Source of the DNA: Ornithomonoglobus_A sp045649025
Lineage (GTDB): Bacteria > Bacillota > Clostridia > UBA1381
NCBI GenBank assembly: GCA_045649025.1
Contig: JAZRPB010000024.1
Span: 1 to 64,000 of the forward strand
Reading direction: 5' to 3'
Length of the DNA stretch: 64,000 nucleotides
A program made the position numbers and the translations under genes. The notes beneath the pieces are model-generated. The model was given only the letters and a program-made list of their open reading frames with translations, was not told the origin of the DNA and ran no database searches. Below, piece after piece: positions 24,208 through 31,689 of the stretch (position 1 is its first letter; each line of letters starts with the position of its first letter).

Positions 24208-25509
24208 ATGAAGAAAAAGAGTATTGCTGCTCTTTGTTTCGCTGTTGTGGTTGCTATAGCATTAAACTACATTGCATTTATTGGATTTAATATTGCAGGC
24301 TTTAGCTATAAGGGCGTTATCAACGACGATAATAAGAGTATCAAACAGGGTATCGACCTTGCGGGCGGTTCAGTTATAACCTTCCAGGCACATGCCGCTA
24401 ATCCAACCGAGGAACAAATGAATATTGTTGAATCAATATTCCAAACTCGTATGACAAATGCAGGATATACCGAAGCTCGTATATCTAAAGGAGAGGGCGG
24501 AAAAATCACAGTTGAAATTCCGTCGGTAACAGACACAGACCAGGCTGCGTCACTTTTGGGTGATGTTGCAGAATTAACCTTCAGAGATGCCGATGGCAAT
24601 ATTGTTCTTGACGGTGCAACAGATATTAAGGACGCAAAATATCAATATGGCCCTGTTGGTCAAACAAGTACATCACAACCTCACGTAGTGGTTCAATTTG
24701 AAGCTGACGCAATTGAAAAGTTTGCAAAAGCTACAAGAGAAGCTGCTGCAAAATCAGGTGAGGGTAAAAACTACATTGCAATTATGATGGATGAAAATGT
24801 TGTTTCAAGTCCGTCAGTTTCAGAGGAAATCAATTCCGAATCATGCACAATTTCAGGTAGCTTCACACCAGAAACTGCACAGGATTTGGCAAATAAGATT
24901 AAGTCGGGACAACTTCCCTTCAAGCTTAATGTTATAACACAGGAAACTGTTGGTGCAGAGCTTGGTACAAATGCTCTATCATCAAGCTTACTTGCAGCAG
25001 GTATTGGTATTCTTCTGATAATGCTGTTTATGATTATTGTATACAGAGTGCCAGGTCTTATGGCAAGCATTTCACTGCTTATCTATGTAGGCTTAATTTC
25101 ACTTGCTATGGGCTTGTTTGAGGTTAATCTGTCACTTTCAGGTATAGCAGGTATTGTTCTTTCTATTGGTATGGCGGTTGATGCCGACTGTATTATATTC
25201 GAGAGAATGAAAGAGGAGCTTGCTTTGGGTAAAACAGTAAAGGCATCGGTTGACAGTGGCTTTAAAAAGGCATTTTCAGCTATTCTTGACTCAAACGTAA
25301 CCACAATTATATCTTGTGTTGTTCTATACATTAGTGGTATTGGTACAGTAACAGGCTTTGCAACAACTCTTGGAATTGGCGTAATTTTAAGTATGTTCAC
25401 AGCTATTGTTATTACAAAGGCTCTTTTAAAGGCTCTTGTTGGTGTTGGTATAAAGAACAGAAGTGCTTTCTACAACGCAAAGAAAACAATAAAGGAGGGT
25501 AATGAATAA
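24208..25509 (+). CDS. secD: Protein translocase subunit SecD
   Basis: The product is 433 aa. It carries the N-terminal span, the extracytoplasmic P1 domain with the SecD signature GIDLAGGSVITFQA, and the C-terminal RND-type five-helix bundle with IVLSIGMAVDADCIIFERMK. SecD and SecF use the proton or sodium gradient to finish protein export. ATG 24208 is 9-10 nt after AAAGG; ATG 24199 directly abuts that site and is rejected. SecF overlaps by one base. SecD is shorter than in E. coli, normal for Clostridia. Confidence 0.96.
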   Translation: MKKKSIAALCFAVVVAIALNYIAFIGFNIAGFSYKGVINDDNKSIKQGIDLAGGSVITFQAHAANPTEEQMNIVESIFQTRMTNAGYTEARISKGEGGKITVEIPSVTDTDQAASLLGDVAELTFRDADGNIVLDGATDIKDAKYQYGPVGQTSTSQPHVVVQFEADAIEKFAKATREAAAKSGEGKNYIAIMMDENVVSSPSVSEEINSESCTISGSFTPETAQDLANKIKSGQLPFKLNVITQETVGAELGTNALSSSLLAAGIGILLIMLFMIIVYRVPGLMASISLLIYVGLISLAMGLFEVNLSLSGIAGIVLSIGMAVDADCIIFERMKEELALGKTVKASVDSGFKKAFSAILDSNVTTIISCVVLYISGIGTVTGFATTLGIGVILSMFTAIVITKALLKALVGVGIKNRSAFYNAKKTIKEGNE

Positions 25510-26429
25510 TGAAAAATTTTACAGCTAATAAAAATAAGTATCTTATTCTTCCTCTTTTGATTATTGTTATAGGTATTGCAATGTATTTTGTACACGACGG
25601 CTTTAACTTCGACGTTGAGTTTATGGGCGGTATAAGAATGCAGGTAGACCTTGGCAAAGATGTTGAAAATGATGAGGTTGCAGACCTTGTAAACACAGTT
25701 CTTAAAGACAACGGTGCCGAAGGTAAGGTTACAGTTCAAAAGTCGGGCGAAAGTGCAGGACAGCTTGTTATTAAAACTCCTCCTGTTGAGGAAGAAATGA
25801 AGAACAAGATTTTTGATGAGCTAAAAACAAAGTATTCAGTTGATGATAGTGCACTGCTTTCAGTATCATCTGCATCAGCAAGCTTTGGTCTTGAAGTTCA
25901 ACGTAAAGCATTATTATACACACTTCTTGCTATAATTTGTATACTTATCTATATTGCATTCAGGTTTGAGTGGAGAAGTGCTATAATGGCAGTTGTTGCT
26001 CTTGCAATAAACGTGCTTGTTATGGCGAGTGTTTATGCAATAACAAACATTCCTCTTAACACAACCTTTATTGCAGCTATGCTTACGGTTGTTGGTTATT
26101 CAATTAACAACACCATCGTTATTTTCGACAGAATAAGAGAAAATATGAGAGGCAGAAAGAAGAATGTAACAATTGCAAATGCTGTTGATAACAGTATTAA
26201 GGAAACAATGGGCAGAACATTGAATTCAACAATAACAACTCTTATTACAATAGTTCTTATCTATTTTATAGGCGTAAGCACAATAAAAGAGTTTGCACTG
26301 CCACTAATAGTTGGTATCATAATCGGTGCGTACACATCAATGTTTGTTGCATCAACATACTGGGCAGCTTGGAAAGAGTCGGAGCATAAGGCAAAGGCAC
26401 AAGCAGCTGCACAAAGAAAAAAGAAGTAA
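25509..26429 (+). CDS. secF: Protein translocase subunit SecF
   Basis: The product is 306 aa. It has the SecF signature GFNFDVEFMGGIRMQVDL and the RND bundle with AAMLTVVGYSINNTIVIFDR. The ATG shares its first base with the SecD stop (TAATG), so translation is coupled. The C-terminus is lysine-rich (RKKK), fitting a cytoplasmic end. Confidence 0.96.
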   Translation: MKNFTANKNKYLILPLLIIVIGIAMYFVHDGFNFDVEFMGGIRMQVDLGKDVENDEVADLVNTVLKDNGAEGKVTVQKSGESAGQLVIKTPPVEEEMKNKIFDELKTKYSVDDSALLSVSSASASFGLEVQRKALLYTLLAIICILIYIAFRFEWRSAIMAVVALAINVLVMASVYAITNIPLNTTFIAAMLTVVGYSINNTIVIFDRIRENMRGRKKNVTIANAVDNSIKETMGRTLNSTITTLITIVLIYFIGVSTIKEFALPLIVGIIIGAYTSMFVASTYWAAWKESEHKAKAQAAAQRKKK

Positions 26430-26436
26430 CTAATAA

Positions 26437-26471
26437 AATAACGCAAAGGCAATGCCTTTGCGTTATTTTTG
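26437..26471 (+). terminator. Intrinsic terminator after secF
   Basis: Perfect palindrome AATAACGCAAAGGCA/TGCCTTTGCGTTATT with T-run. Confidence 0.94.
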
Positions 26472-26500
26472 TGTAACAAAAATTTTGCAAACAAAAAAAC

Positions 26501-26538
26501 CAACAGATGTTAGTTAGAGGGAATCTGTTGATTTTTTT
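26501..26538 (+). terminator. Second terminator-like hairpin
   Basis: CAACAGAT (26501-26508) and ATCTGTTG (26523-26530) enclose a 14-nt loop and are followed by A and seven T. It backs up the secF terminator or ends a small unseen transcript. The remaining 180 bp to the next promoter are AT-rich with no supported gene. Confidence 0.7.
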
Positions 26539-26719
26539 GTTTGAGTTTTTGTAAAAGAAATACAGAGTATATCTTTAGAACATAATACCATAAATTGAGT
26601 AAAAAGACAACTGCAAAAATTGCGGTTTTAATTGCAAAAATTGCTTTTATGTAACATTCTTGAAATATGTCGAAAAGAGGGGAAAGCATTAAATAATATG
26701 GGAATTTTAAATGGGTATA

Positions 26720-26748
26720 TTGCATTTATGAAGAAAATATGCTATAAT
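26720..26748 (+). promoter_or_regulatory. Promoter of the nitroreductase-AraC gene
   Basis: TTGCAT (26720-26725), 17-bp spacer, TATAAT (26743-26748). Confidence 0.72.
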
Positions 26749-26821
26749 TGACACATACAGAAATTTATTATATAAAATTCTTATGTTGCAGAGATTTTAA
26801 ATAAATAATGAGGTAATAACA

Positions 26822-27763
26822 ATGGAGCTTAAGGAAGCAATTTTAAATAGAAGAACAAGAAGAAAGTTTACCAATAAAAAGGTTGAACACCATAAGCTTG
26901 AAGAGCTTATTGAGTATGCAAGATATACGCCAACAGGTCAAAACCTTCAGCCATTAAAGTATTACATAGTTGATGATGAAGAAACGGTAAAAAAAATATT
27001 CCCGCACACAAAATGGTCGGGATATCATCCCGAGGATGCTCCCACAGAGAGTGAGCAACCAACGGCATATATAGCAATATTGGGCGACTGCTCCATTAAA
27101 CCGAGTGAAGAGTTTGGAGCAGATGCAGGTGCAGCAGGAACAATAATTACACTTGCTGCAGAGGATATGGGACTTGCAAGCTGTTGGATTGGTTCAGTAA
27201 ACAAAGAAGAGGTATCGAGCCTTTTAGGCCTTGGCGATAATCTGAAGTTATTATATGTTATAGCAATAGGCTATTCAAATCAACACTCAAGGTCGGTTGA
27301 TGCAAATGGCGATATAAAGTATTTTATGGATAATGGTGTGTTAACTGTGCCAAAGAGAACAAGAGAAGAAATACTGATTTCAGGCATCAGCGAATTTTAT
27401 AAAGATGAAATGTATAATAAAAATATATATACGCCATCAAATAAAAAAATAAATGCAGTTGTTGAATATATAAACGATAACATAAAGGATAAAATTTCAT
27501 TAGATGTTATTGCAGAAAAATTCTACATAAGTAAGTATCATTTGTGCCATAGCTTTAAAAGTACAACAGGATATACCATACATAATTATATTAATATACA
27601 GAAAACAGAGGTTGCAAAAGAACTGTTAAACGCAGGAATAGCTCCATCCGAGGTTGCGTTTGAGTGTGGCTTTACCGACTATTCTGTATTTTATAAGGTG
27701 TTTAAAAAATATACAGGCAAAACACCAACACAGTATATTGAAAATAGCAGAGTATCGGGTTAA
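26822..27763 (+). CDS. Nitroreductase domain fused to an AraC-type DNA-binding domain
   Basis: The product is 313 aa in one uninterrupted frame. Residues 1-190 are a nitroreductase/flavin-reductase domain: EAILNRRTRRKFTNKKVE (Arg residues for FMN phosphate), YTPTGQNLQPLKYYIV, and AAEDMGLASCWIGSVNKEEV. Residues 205-308 are a complete AraC/XylS domain with both helix-turn-helix units, LDVIAEKFYISKYHLCHSFK and ELLNAGIAPSEVAFECGFTD, ending YKVFKKYTGKTPTQYI. AraC proteins usually carry a cupin or PAS sensor; here an FMN enzyme takes that place. A redox- or nitroaromatic-sensing regulator is a reasonable inference. The stop overlaps the convergent XRE-S24 repressor by 3 nt. Confidence 0.9.
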   Translation: MELKEAILNRRTRRKFTNKKVEHHKLEELIEYARYTPTGQNLQPLKYYIVDDEETVKKIFPHTKWSGYHPEDAPTESEQPTAYIAILGDCSIKPSEEFGADAGAAGTIITLAAEDMGLASCWIGSVNKEEVSSLLGLGDNLKLLYVIAIGYSNQHSRSVDANGDIKYFMDNGVLTVPKRTREEILISGISEFYKDEMYNKNIYTPSNKKINAVVEYINDNIKDKISLDVIAEKFYISKYHLCHSFKSTTGYTIHNYINIQKTEVAKELLNAGIAPSEVAFECGFTDYSVFYKVFKKYTGKTPTQYIENSRVSG

Positions 27764-28296
27764 AATTTAATATTATTTGAAACAACCTTTCCCCAGATTT
27801 TTATTTTATCTGTTCTTGTGTTGTAGAATTTACATTTGTATTTTCTATCGCTCGAATGGGGAGTAAGACTGACGGTTGTGCCGTCTATGTAATATTCTCT
27901 TACCAAGGGTGAGCCGTCATTTACACTAACAAGTGCAATATCATTGTTGGAGGCATAATCCTGCGATTTAACCACAAGTGTGTCGCCATCGCAAATGCGA
28001 AGCTTGTCCATACTGCTGCCCTTAATTTTAATTGCAAAATATCGGCTTTCATCTTCATCTGCATCAAGATATGTTTGTGCATACGAAAAATATGTCTCGT
28101 TCCTTGTTGTTCCAACAATCTTATCTATGCTTACGCCTGATAACTTTGAAAAAGCCTTTAGAATGGATAAATCAGGCACACGCTTGCCTTTTTCCCAGTT
28201 AGAAACAGCGCCTTGACCAACGTTGAGGCGCTTTGCTAATTCCTTTTGCGTAATTTTCATCTTATGTCGTATTTCCTTTATTCTGTCGCCTATCAA
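27760..28296 (-). CDS. XRE HTH-Peptidase S24 (LexA/CI-like) repressor
   Basis: The product is 178 aa. N-terminal XRE HTH: IKEIRHKMKITQKELAKRLN, then VGQGAVSNWEKGKRVPD. C-terminal LexA/CI-like S24 domain from about residue 88: FAIKIKGSSMDKLRICDGDT contains the usual catalytic Ser (SSM). Where LexA has Val-Lys-Arg with the catalytic Lys, this protein reads PLVREYY, so the Lys appears to be Arg. No Ala-Gly cleavage site is seen in the linker. It may therefore be a non-cleaving repressor. Its own promoter carries a perfect Gram-positive SOS box. GGAGTACGCAGCGTTG precedes the start. Confidence 0.88.
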   Translation of the reverse strand: MIGDRIKEIRHKMKITQKELAKRLNVGQGAVSNWEKGKRVPDLSILKAFSKLSGVSIDKIVGTTRNETYFSYAQTYLDADEDESRYFAIKIKGSSMDKLRICDGDTLVVKSQDYASNNDIALVSVNDGSPLVREYYIDGTTVSLTPHSSDRKYKCKFYNTRTDKIKIWGKVVSNNIKF

Positions 28297-28314
28297 CGCT
28301 GCGTACTCCTTTCT

Positions 28315-28367
28315 CGAACAAATGTTCGCGTTTTATATATTATAATATTATATTAAAAAAAAGTCAA
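28315..28367 (-). promoter_or_regulatory. Promoter of the XRE-S24 repressor with a canonical SOS (LexA/DinR) box
   Basis: Minus-strand TTGACT (28362-28367), 17-bp spacer, TATAAT (28339-28344). CGAACAAATGTTCG (28315-28328) fits the Bacillus LexA/DinR consensus CGAACRNRYGTTYG at every position and lies at about +4 to +17, where a bound repressor would block transcription. Either LexA or this repressor itself could bind it. Confidence 0.85.
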
Positions 28368-28394
28368 GGGGTTTTTGGTAAAATATTGTAAAAT

Positions 28395-28428
28395 AAAAAA
28401 TGTGTACTTGTTTAAGTACACATTTTTT
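28395..28428 (-). terminator. Intrinsic terminator after uvrA
   Basis: TGTGTACTT/AAGTACACA stem with A-run and T-run on both sides. It serves the minus-strand uvrA operon and could act in either direction. Confidence 0.9.
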
Positions 28429-28472
28429 GTTGATTTTCATATCTTCTTTAAATTTAAAATGTCATATTTAGT

Positions 28473-31292
28473 TTATAAATATTTTTTCACATATTTACCT
28501 GTATAGCTTTCCTTTATTTTTGCAACCTCCTCGGGAGTGCCTGTGGCAACAACCATACCACCGCCGCTGCCGCCTTCAGGACCAAGGTCTATAATATAAT
28601 CAGCGGTTTTAATAACATCAAGGTTATGTTCTATAACAACAACGGTATTACCGCCATCGGTAAGCTTATTTAAAACATCTATAAGCTTGTGTACGTCGGC
28701 ACTGTGAAGTCCTGTTGTTGGCTCGTCGAGAATATATATGGTTTTGCCTGTGCTTCGTTTTGAAAGTTCGGTTGCAAGCTTAACTCTTTGAGCCTCGCCG
28801 CCTGAAAGTGTGGTGGAGCTTTGTCCGAGCTTTATATATCCCAAGCCAACCTCCTGAAGAGTTTGCACCTTACGTTTAATTCGTGGTTGGTTTTCAAAAA
28901 ATGCAACTGCCTCATCAACAGTCATTTCAAGGACCTCATATATATTTTTGCCCTTGTATTTTACTTCAAGTGTTTCCCGATTGTATCGTTTGCCCTTGCA
29001 AACCTCACATGGAACATATATATCTGCAAGGAAATGCATTTCTATTCGTTTTATACCGTCGCCTGTGCACGCCTCGCATCTTCCGCCTTTTACGTTAAAT
29101 GAGAAGCGTCCTGCTTTATAGCCACGCATTTTTGCTTCGTTTGTGGTTGCAAACAGCTCACGTATATCATTGAATACGTTTGTGTACGTTGCAGGATTTG
29201 AACGCGGTGTTCTTCCAATTGGGCTTTGGTCTATATCTATAACCTTATCAAGTTGTTTTATGCCGTCGATAGATTTGTGTTCGCCGGGGAAGGTGTGTGC
29301 ACGGTTTAAATCTCTTGCAAGCTTTTTATATAAAATTTCATTCACAAGTGATGATTTTCCGCTTCCGCTCACTCCCGTAACACACGTCATAACGCCAAGA
29401 GGGAATGAAACATCAATATTTTTAAGGTTATTTTCCTTTGCACCCTTAACTGTGATTTTGCCTGTTGGCTTTCTGCGTGCCTTTGGCACTTCAATTTTTA
29501 TTTGGCCGCTTAAATATTTTCCTGTTACCGATTTGGGAGCTTTAATAAGGTCCTCCACAGTCCCCTCACCAACAATATATCCGCCGTGTACTCCTGCACC
29601 AGGGCCAATATCTATTATATGGTCGGCAGCATACATTGTGTCGGTGTCGTGCTCAACAACTATAACTGTGTTGCCTAAATCTCTTAAATGCTTCAGTGTG
29701 CCTATCAGCTTGTCGTTATCTCTTTGATGCAGGCCAATGCTTGGTTCGTCGAGAATATATAACACACCTGTCAGTCCCGAGCCTATTTGTGTTGCAAGAC
29801 GTATTCTTTGTGCCTCTCCGCCCGACAGAGTGCCCGAAGAACGTGAAAGTGAAAGATAATCAAGACCAACATCAAGCAGAAATTGGTATCTTGCCTTTAT
29901 CTCCTTAATAACCTGATCGGCAATCATTTTTTCACGGTCTGTAAGCTTAAGGCTTTCAATAAAGCTCATTTCGTCTTTTATTGGCATACAGGTGAGGTCA
30001 TATATATTTATACCGCCAACTGTTACAGCTAATACCTCGTCGTTTAATCTTGCACCGTTACACTTTGTACATTTAACCTCGTGTATATATCTTTCAAGAT
30101 CATATTTTGTGTATGCAGAGGTGGTTTCGTGGTAACGTCTTTCAAGGTTGTTTACAACACCCTCAAACGGAGCCATATATTTTCCCGAGCCGTAGCTTCT
30201 TGTGTATTCCATTTCAAGCTTTGTTGTGCCTGTTCCGTAGAGAACTGCATTTTTAACCTCGTCGGGCAACTTATTCCAGGGTGTGTTTATATCAACCTTA
30301 AAGTGCTTTGCAATTGCCTGATATGACATATGTGCAATACTATCGGGAAATTCAGGACCTGCCCAGCCACTGCAATGGATTGCCCCCTCTATAAGCGATA
30401 GATTTTCATCTGCAATTATAAGTGATGGATCAATTTTAGACAGTGCCCCCAAGCCATCGCAATTAGGACACGCACCATATGGATTATTAAATGAGAATAA
30501 TCGTGGTGAAAGCTCCTGCAGGCTTATACCGCAATCGTCACAGGCATAGCTTTGACTGAAGGTGAGTGTTTTATCGCCTATAATCTCAACCATAACAATA
30601 TCGCCCGAAAGCTTTAAGGCGGTTTCCATAGAGTCGGTAAGTCTTTTTGCAATATCTTCTCTTATAATAAGACGGTCTACAACTATTTCAATATTGTGCT
30701 TATGAGTTTTAGGTAAATTAAAATCCTCCGATAAATCGTGCATTTCGCCGTTTACTCTCACACGTACATAGCCATCTTTTCTGGCATTTTCAAACACCTT
30801 TTTATGCTCGCCCTTTTTACCCCGAACAATAGGGGAAAGTATCTGTATTTTTGTTTTCTCGGGCAGTGTTAATACCTGATCAACCATCTGGTCGATAGAC
30901 TGTTTTTTTACCTCTTTACCGCATTTGGGACAATGCGGTATGCCAATGCGTGCATATAAAAGACGCAGATAATCGTATATTTCTGTTACTGTACCAACTG
31001 TTGAACGTGGGTTTTTCGATGTTGTTTTCTGGTCGATACTTATGGCGGGGGAAAGTCCCTCGATATAGTCTACCTCGGGCTTTTCCATTTGCCCTAAAAA
31101 CTGTCTTGCATATGATGAAAGTGATTCAACATAGCGACGTTGTCCCTCGGCGTATATAGTATCAAATGCAAGTGACGACTTTCCGCTGCCGCTCAAACCT
31201 GTTAAAACAACAAGTCTTTCACGTGGTATATTAAGGCTTATATTCTTTAAATTATGCTCACGTGCACCTTGTATTTTTATATATTTATCCAA
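28473..31292 (-). CDS. uvrA: Excinuclease ABC subunit A
   Basis: The product is 939 aa, the usual length. First ATPase: LVVLTGLSGSGKSSLAFDTI. It carries the zinc-finger pairs (CPKC..., CDDCG, CPNCDGLG, CTKCNGARL), signatures LSGGEAQRIRLATQIG and LSGGEAQRVKLATELS, a second Walker A GVSGSGKSSLVNEI, and Walker B YILDEPTTGLH. UvrA scans DNA for bulky lesions and loads UvrB. Start TTG 31290-31292 lies 7 nt after AAGGAG; the frame extending to 31352 runs through the preceding gene. It is last in the rex-uvrB-uvrA operon. Confidence 0.97.
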   Translation of the reverse strand: MDKYIKIQGAREHNLKNISLNIPRERLVVLTGLSGSGKSSLAFDTIYAEGQRRYVESLSSYARQFLGQMEKPEVDYIEGLSPAISIDQKTTSKNPRSTVGTVTEIYDYLRLLYARIGIPHCPKCGKEVKKQSIDQMVDQVLTLPEKTKIQILSPIVRGKKGEHKKVFENARKDGYVRVRVNGEMHDLSEDFNLPKTHKHNIEIVVDRLIIREDIAKRLTDSMETALKLSGDIVMVEIIGDKTLTFSQSYACDDCGISLQELSPRLFSFNNPYGACPNCDGLGALSKIDPSLIIADENLSLIEGAIHCSGWAGPEFPDSIAHMSYQAIAKHFKVDINTPWNKLPDEVKNAVLYGTGTTKLEMEYTRSYGSGKYMAPFEGVVNNLERRYHETTSAYTKYDLERYIHEVKCTKCNGARLNDEVLAVTVGGINIYDLTCMPIKDEMSFIESLKLTDREKMIADQVIKEIKARYQFLLDVGLDYLSLSRSSGTLSGGEAQRIRLATQIGSGLTGVLYILDEPSIGLHQRDNDKLIGTLKHLRDLGNTVIVVEHDTDTMYAADHIIDIGPGAGVHGGYIVGEGTVEDLIKAPKSVTGKYLSGQIKIEVPKARRKPTGKITVKGAKENNLKNIDVSFPLGVMTCVTGVSGSGKSSLVNEILYKKLARDLNRAHTFPGEHKSIDGIKQLDKVIDIDQSPIGRTPRSNPATYTNVFNDIRELFATTNEAKMRGYKAGRFSFNVKGGRCEACTGDGIKRIEMHFLADIYVPCEVCKGKRYNRETLEVKYKGKNIYEVLEMTVDEAVAFFENQPRIKRKVQTLQEVGLGYIKLGQSSTTLSGGEAQRVKLATELSKRSTGKTIYILDEPTTGLHSADVHKLIDVLNKLTDGGNTVVVIEHNLDVIKTADYIIDLGPEGGSGGGMVVATGTPEEVAKIKESYTGKYVKKYL

Positions 31293-31308
31293 CCTTGTTC
31301 TCCTTTTT

Positions 31309-31689
31309 TTACTGTATATATAATGTTCCTGTGGTATTTTTTCTTTCAACATAGCTTTGCTTTATCTGTTTGTACATTTCAAGCTCGTTTGCTATGGCAT
31401 TACCAAAGAAGTTTTCCATAACAGGATGCATTGAGTACACAAGCTCTGCGGTTTCTATGATATTTAATATATCACTTACTTCAAATTCACGTATATCTAT
31501 TATCTCCAACGGAAAGTCAACATATGCCGATACTGCCTCCTCTGTGGCAGTTATTTCGCTAAAGTCCATATTAGTATCAAAAAAACCTATAAACCGTATG
31601 CTTACTTCGTCCTCCAACTTATATAAGAGGGGTGTTAAAAGCTTTTGAGTTATTATACTCACTGCCTTGTTAATTGTTTCCTGATTCAT
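31309..31689 (-). CDS. Uncharacterised protein between uvrB and uvrA, possible degenerate nucleotidyltransferase
   Basis: The product is about 126 aa. The stretch SIRFIGFFDTNMDFSEITAT followed by PLEIIDIREFEVSDILNIIE and TAELVYSM has the spacing of small MNT-type nucleotidyltransferases (strand-loop-DxD, then the LEIIDI strand), but the GSxxxG and paired Asp residues are missing. This is a pattern-level suggestion only. It overlaps the uvrB end by 20 nt and is 16 nt before uvrA, so it is co-translated with repair genes. The start is ATG 31689 (AGAAGGA) or TTG 31701. Confidence 0.6.
   Translation of the reverse strand: MNQETINKAVSIITQKLLTPLLYKLEDEVSIRFIGFFDTNMDFSEITATEEAVSAYVDFPLEIIDIREFEVSDILNIIETAELVYSMHPVMENFFGNAIANELEMYKQIKQSYVERKNTTGTLYIQ

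Noticed and set aside
26510..26725. 71-codon minus-strand hydrophobic frame
   Set aside because: No Shine-Dalgarno upstream of its start and it runs into a terminator hairpin; probably chance in AT-rich DNA.
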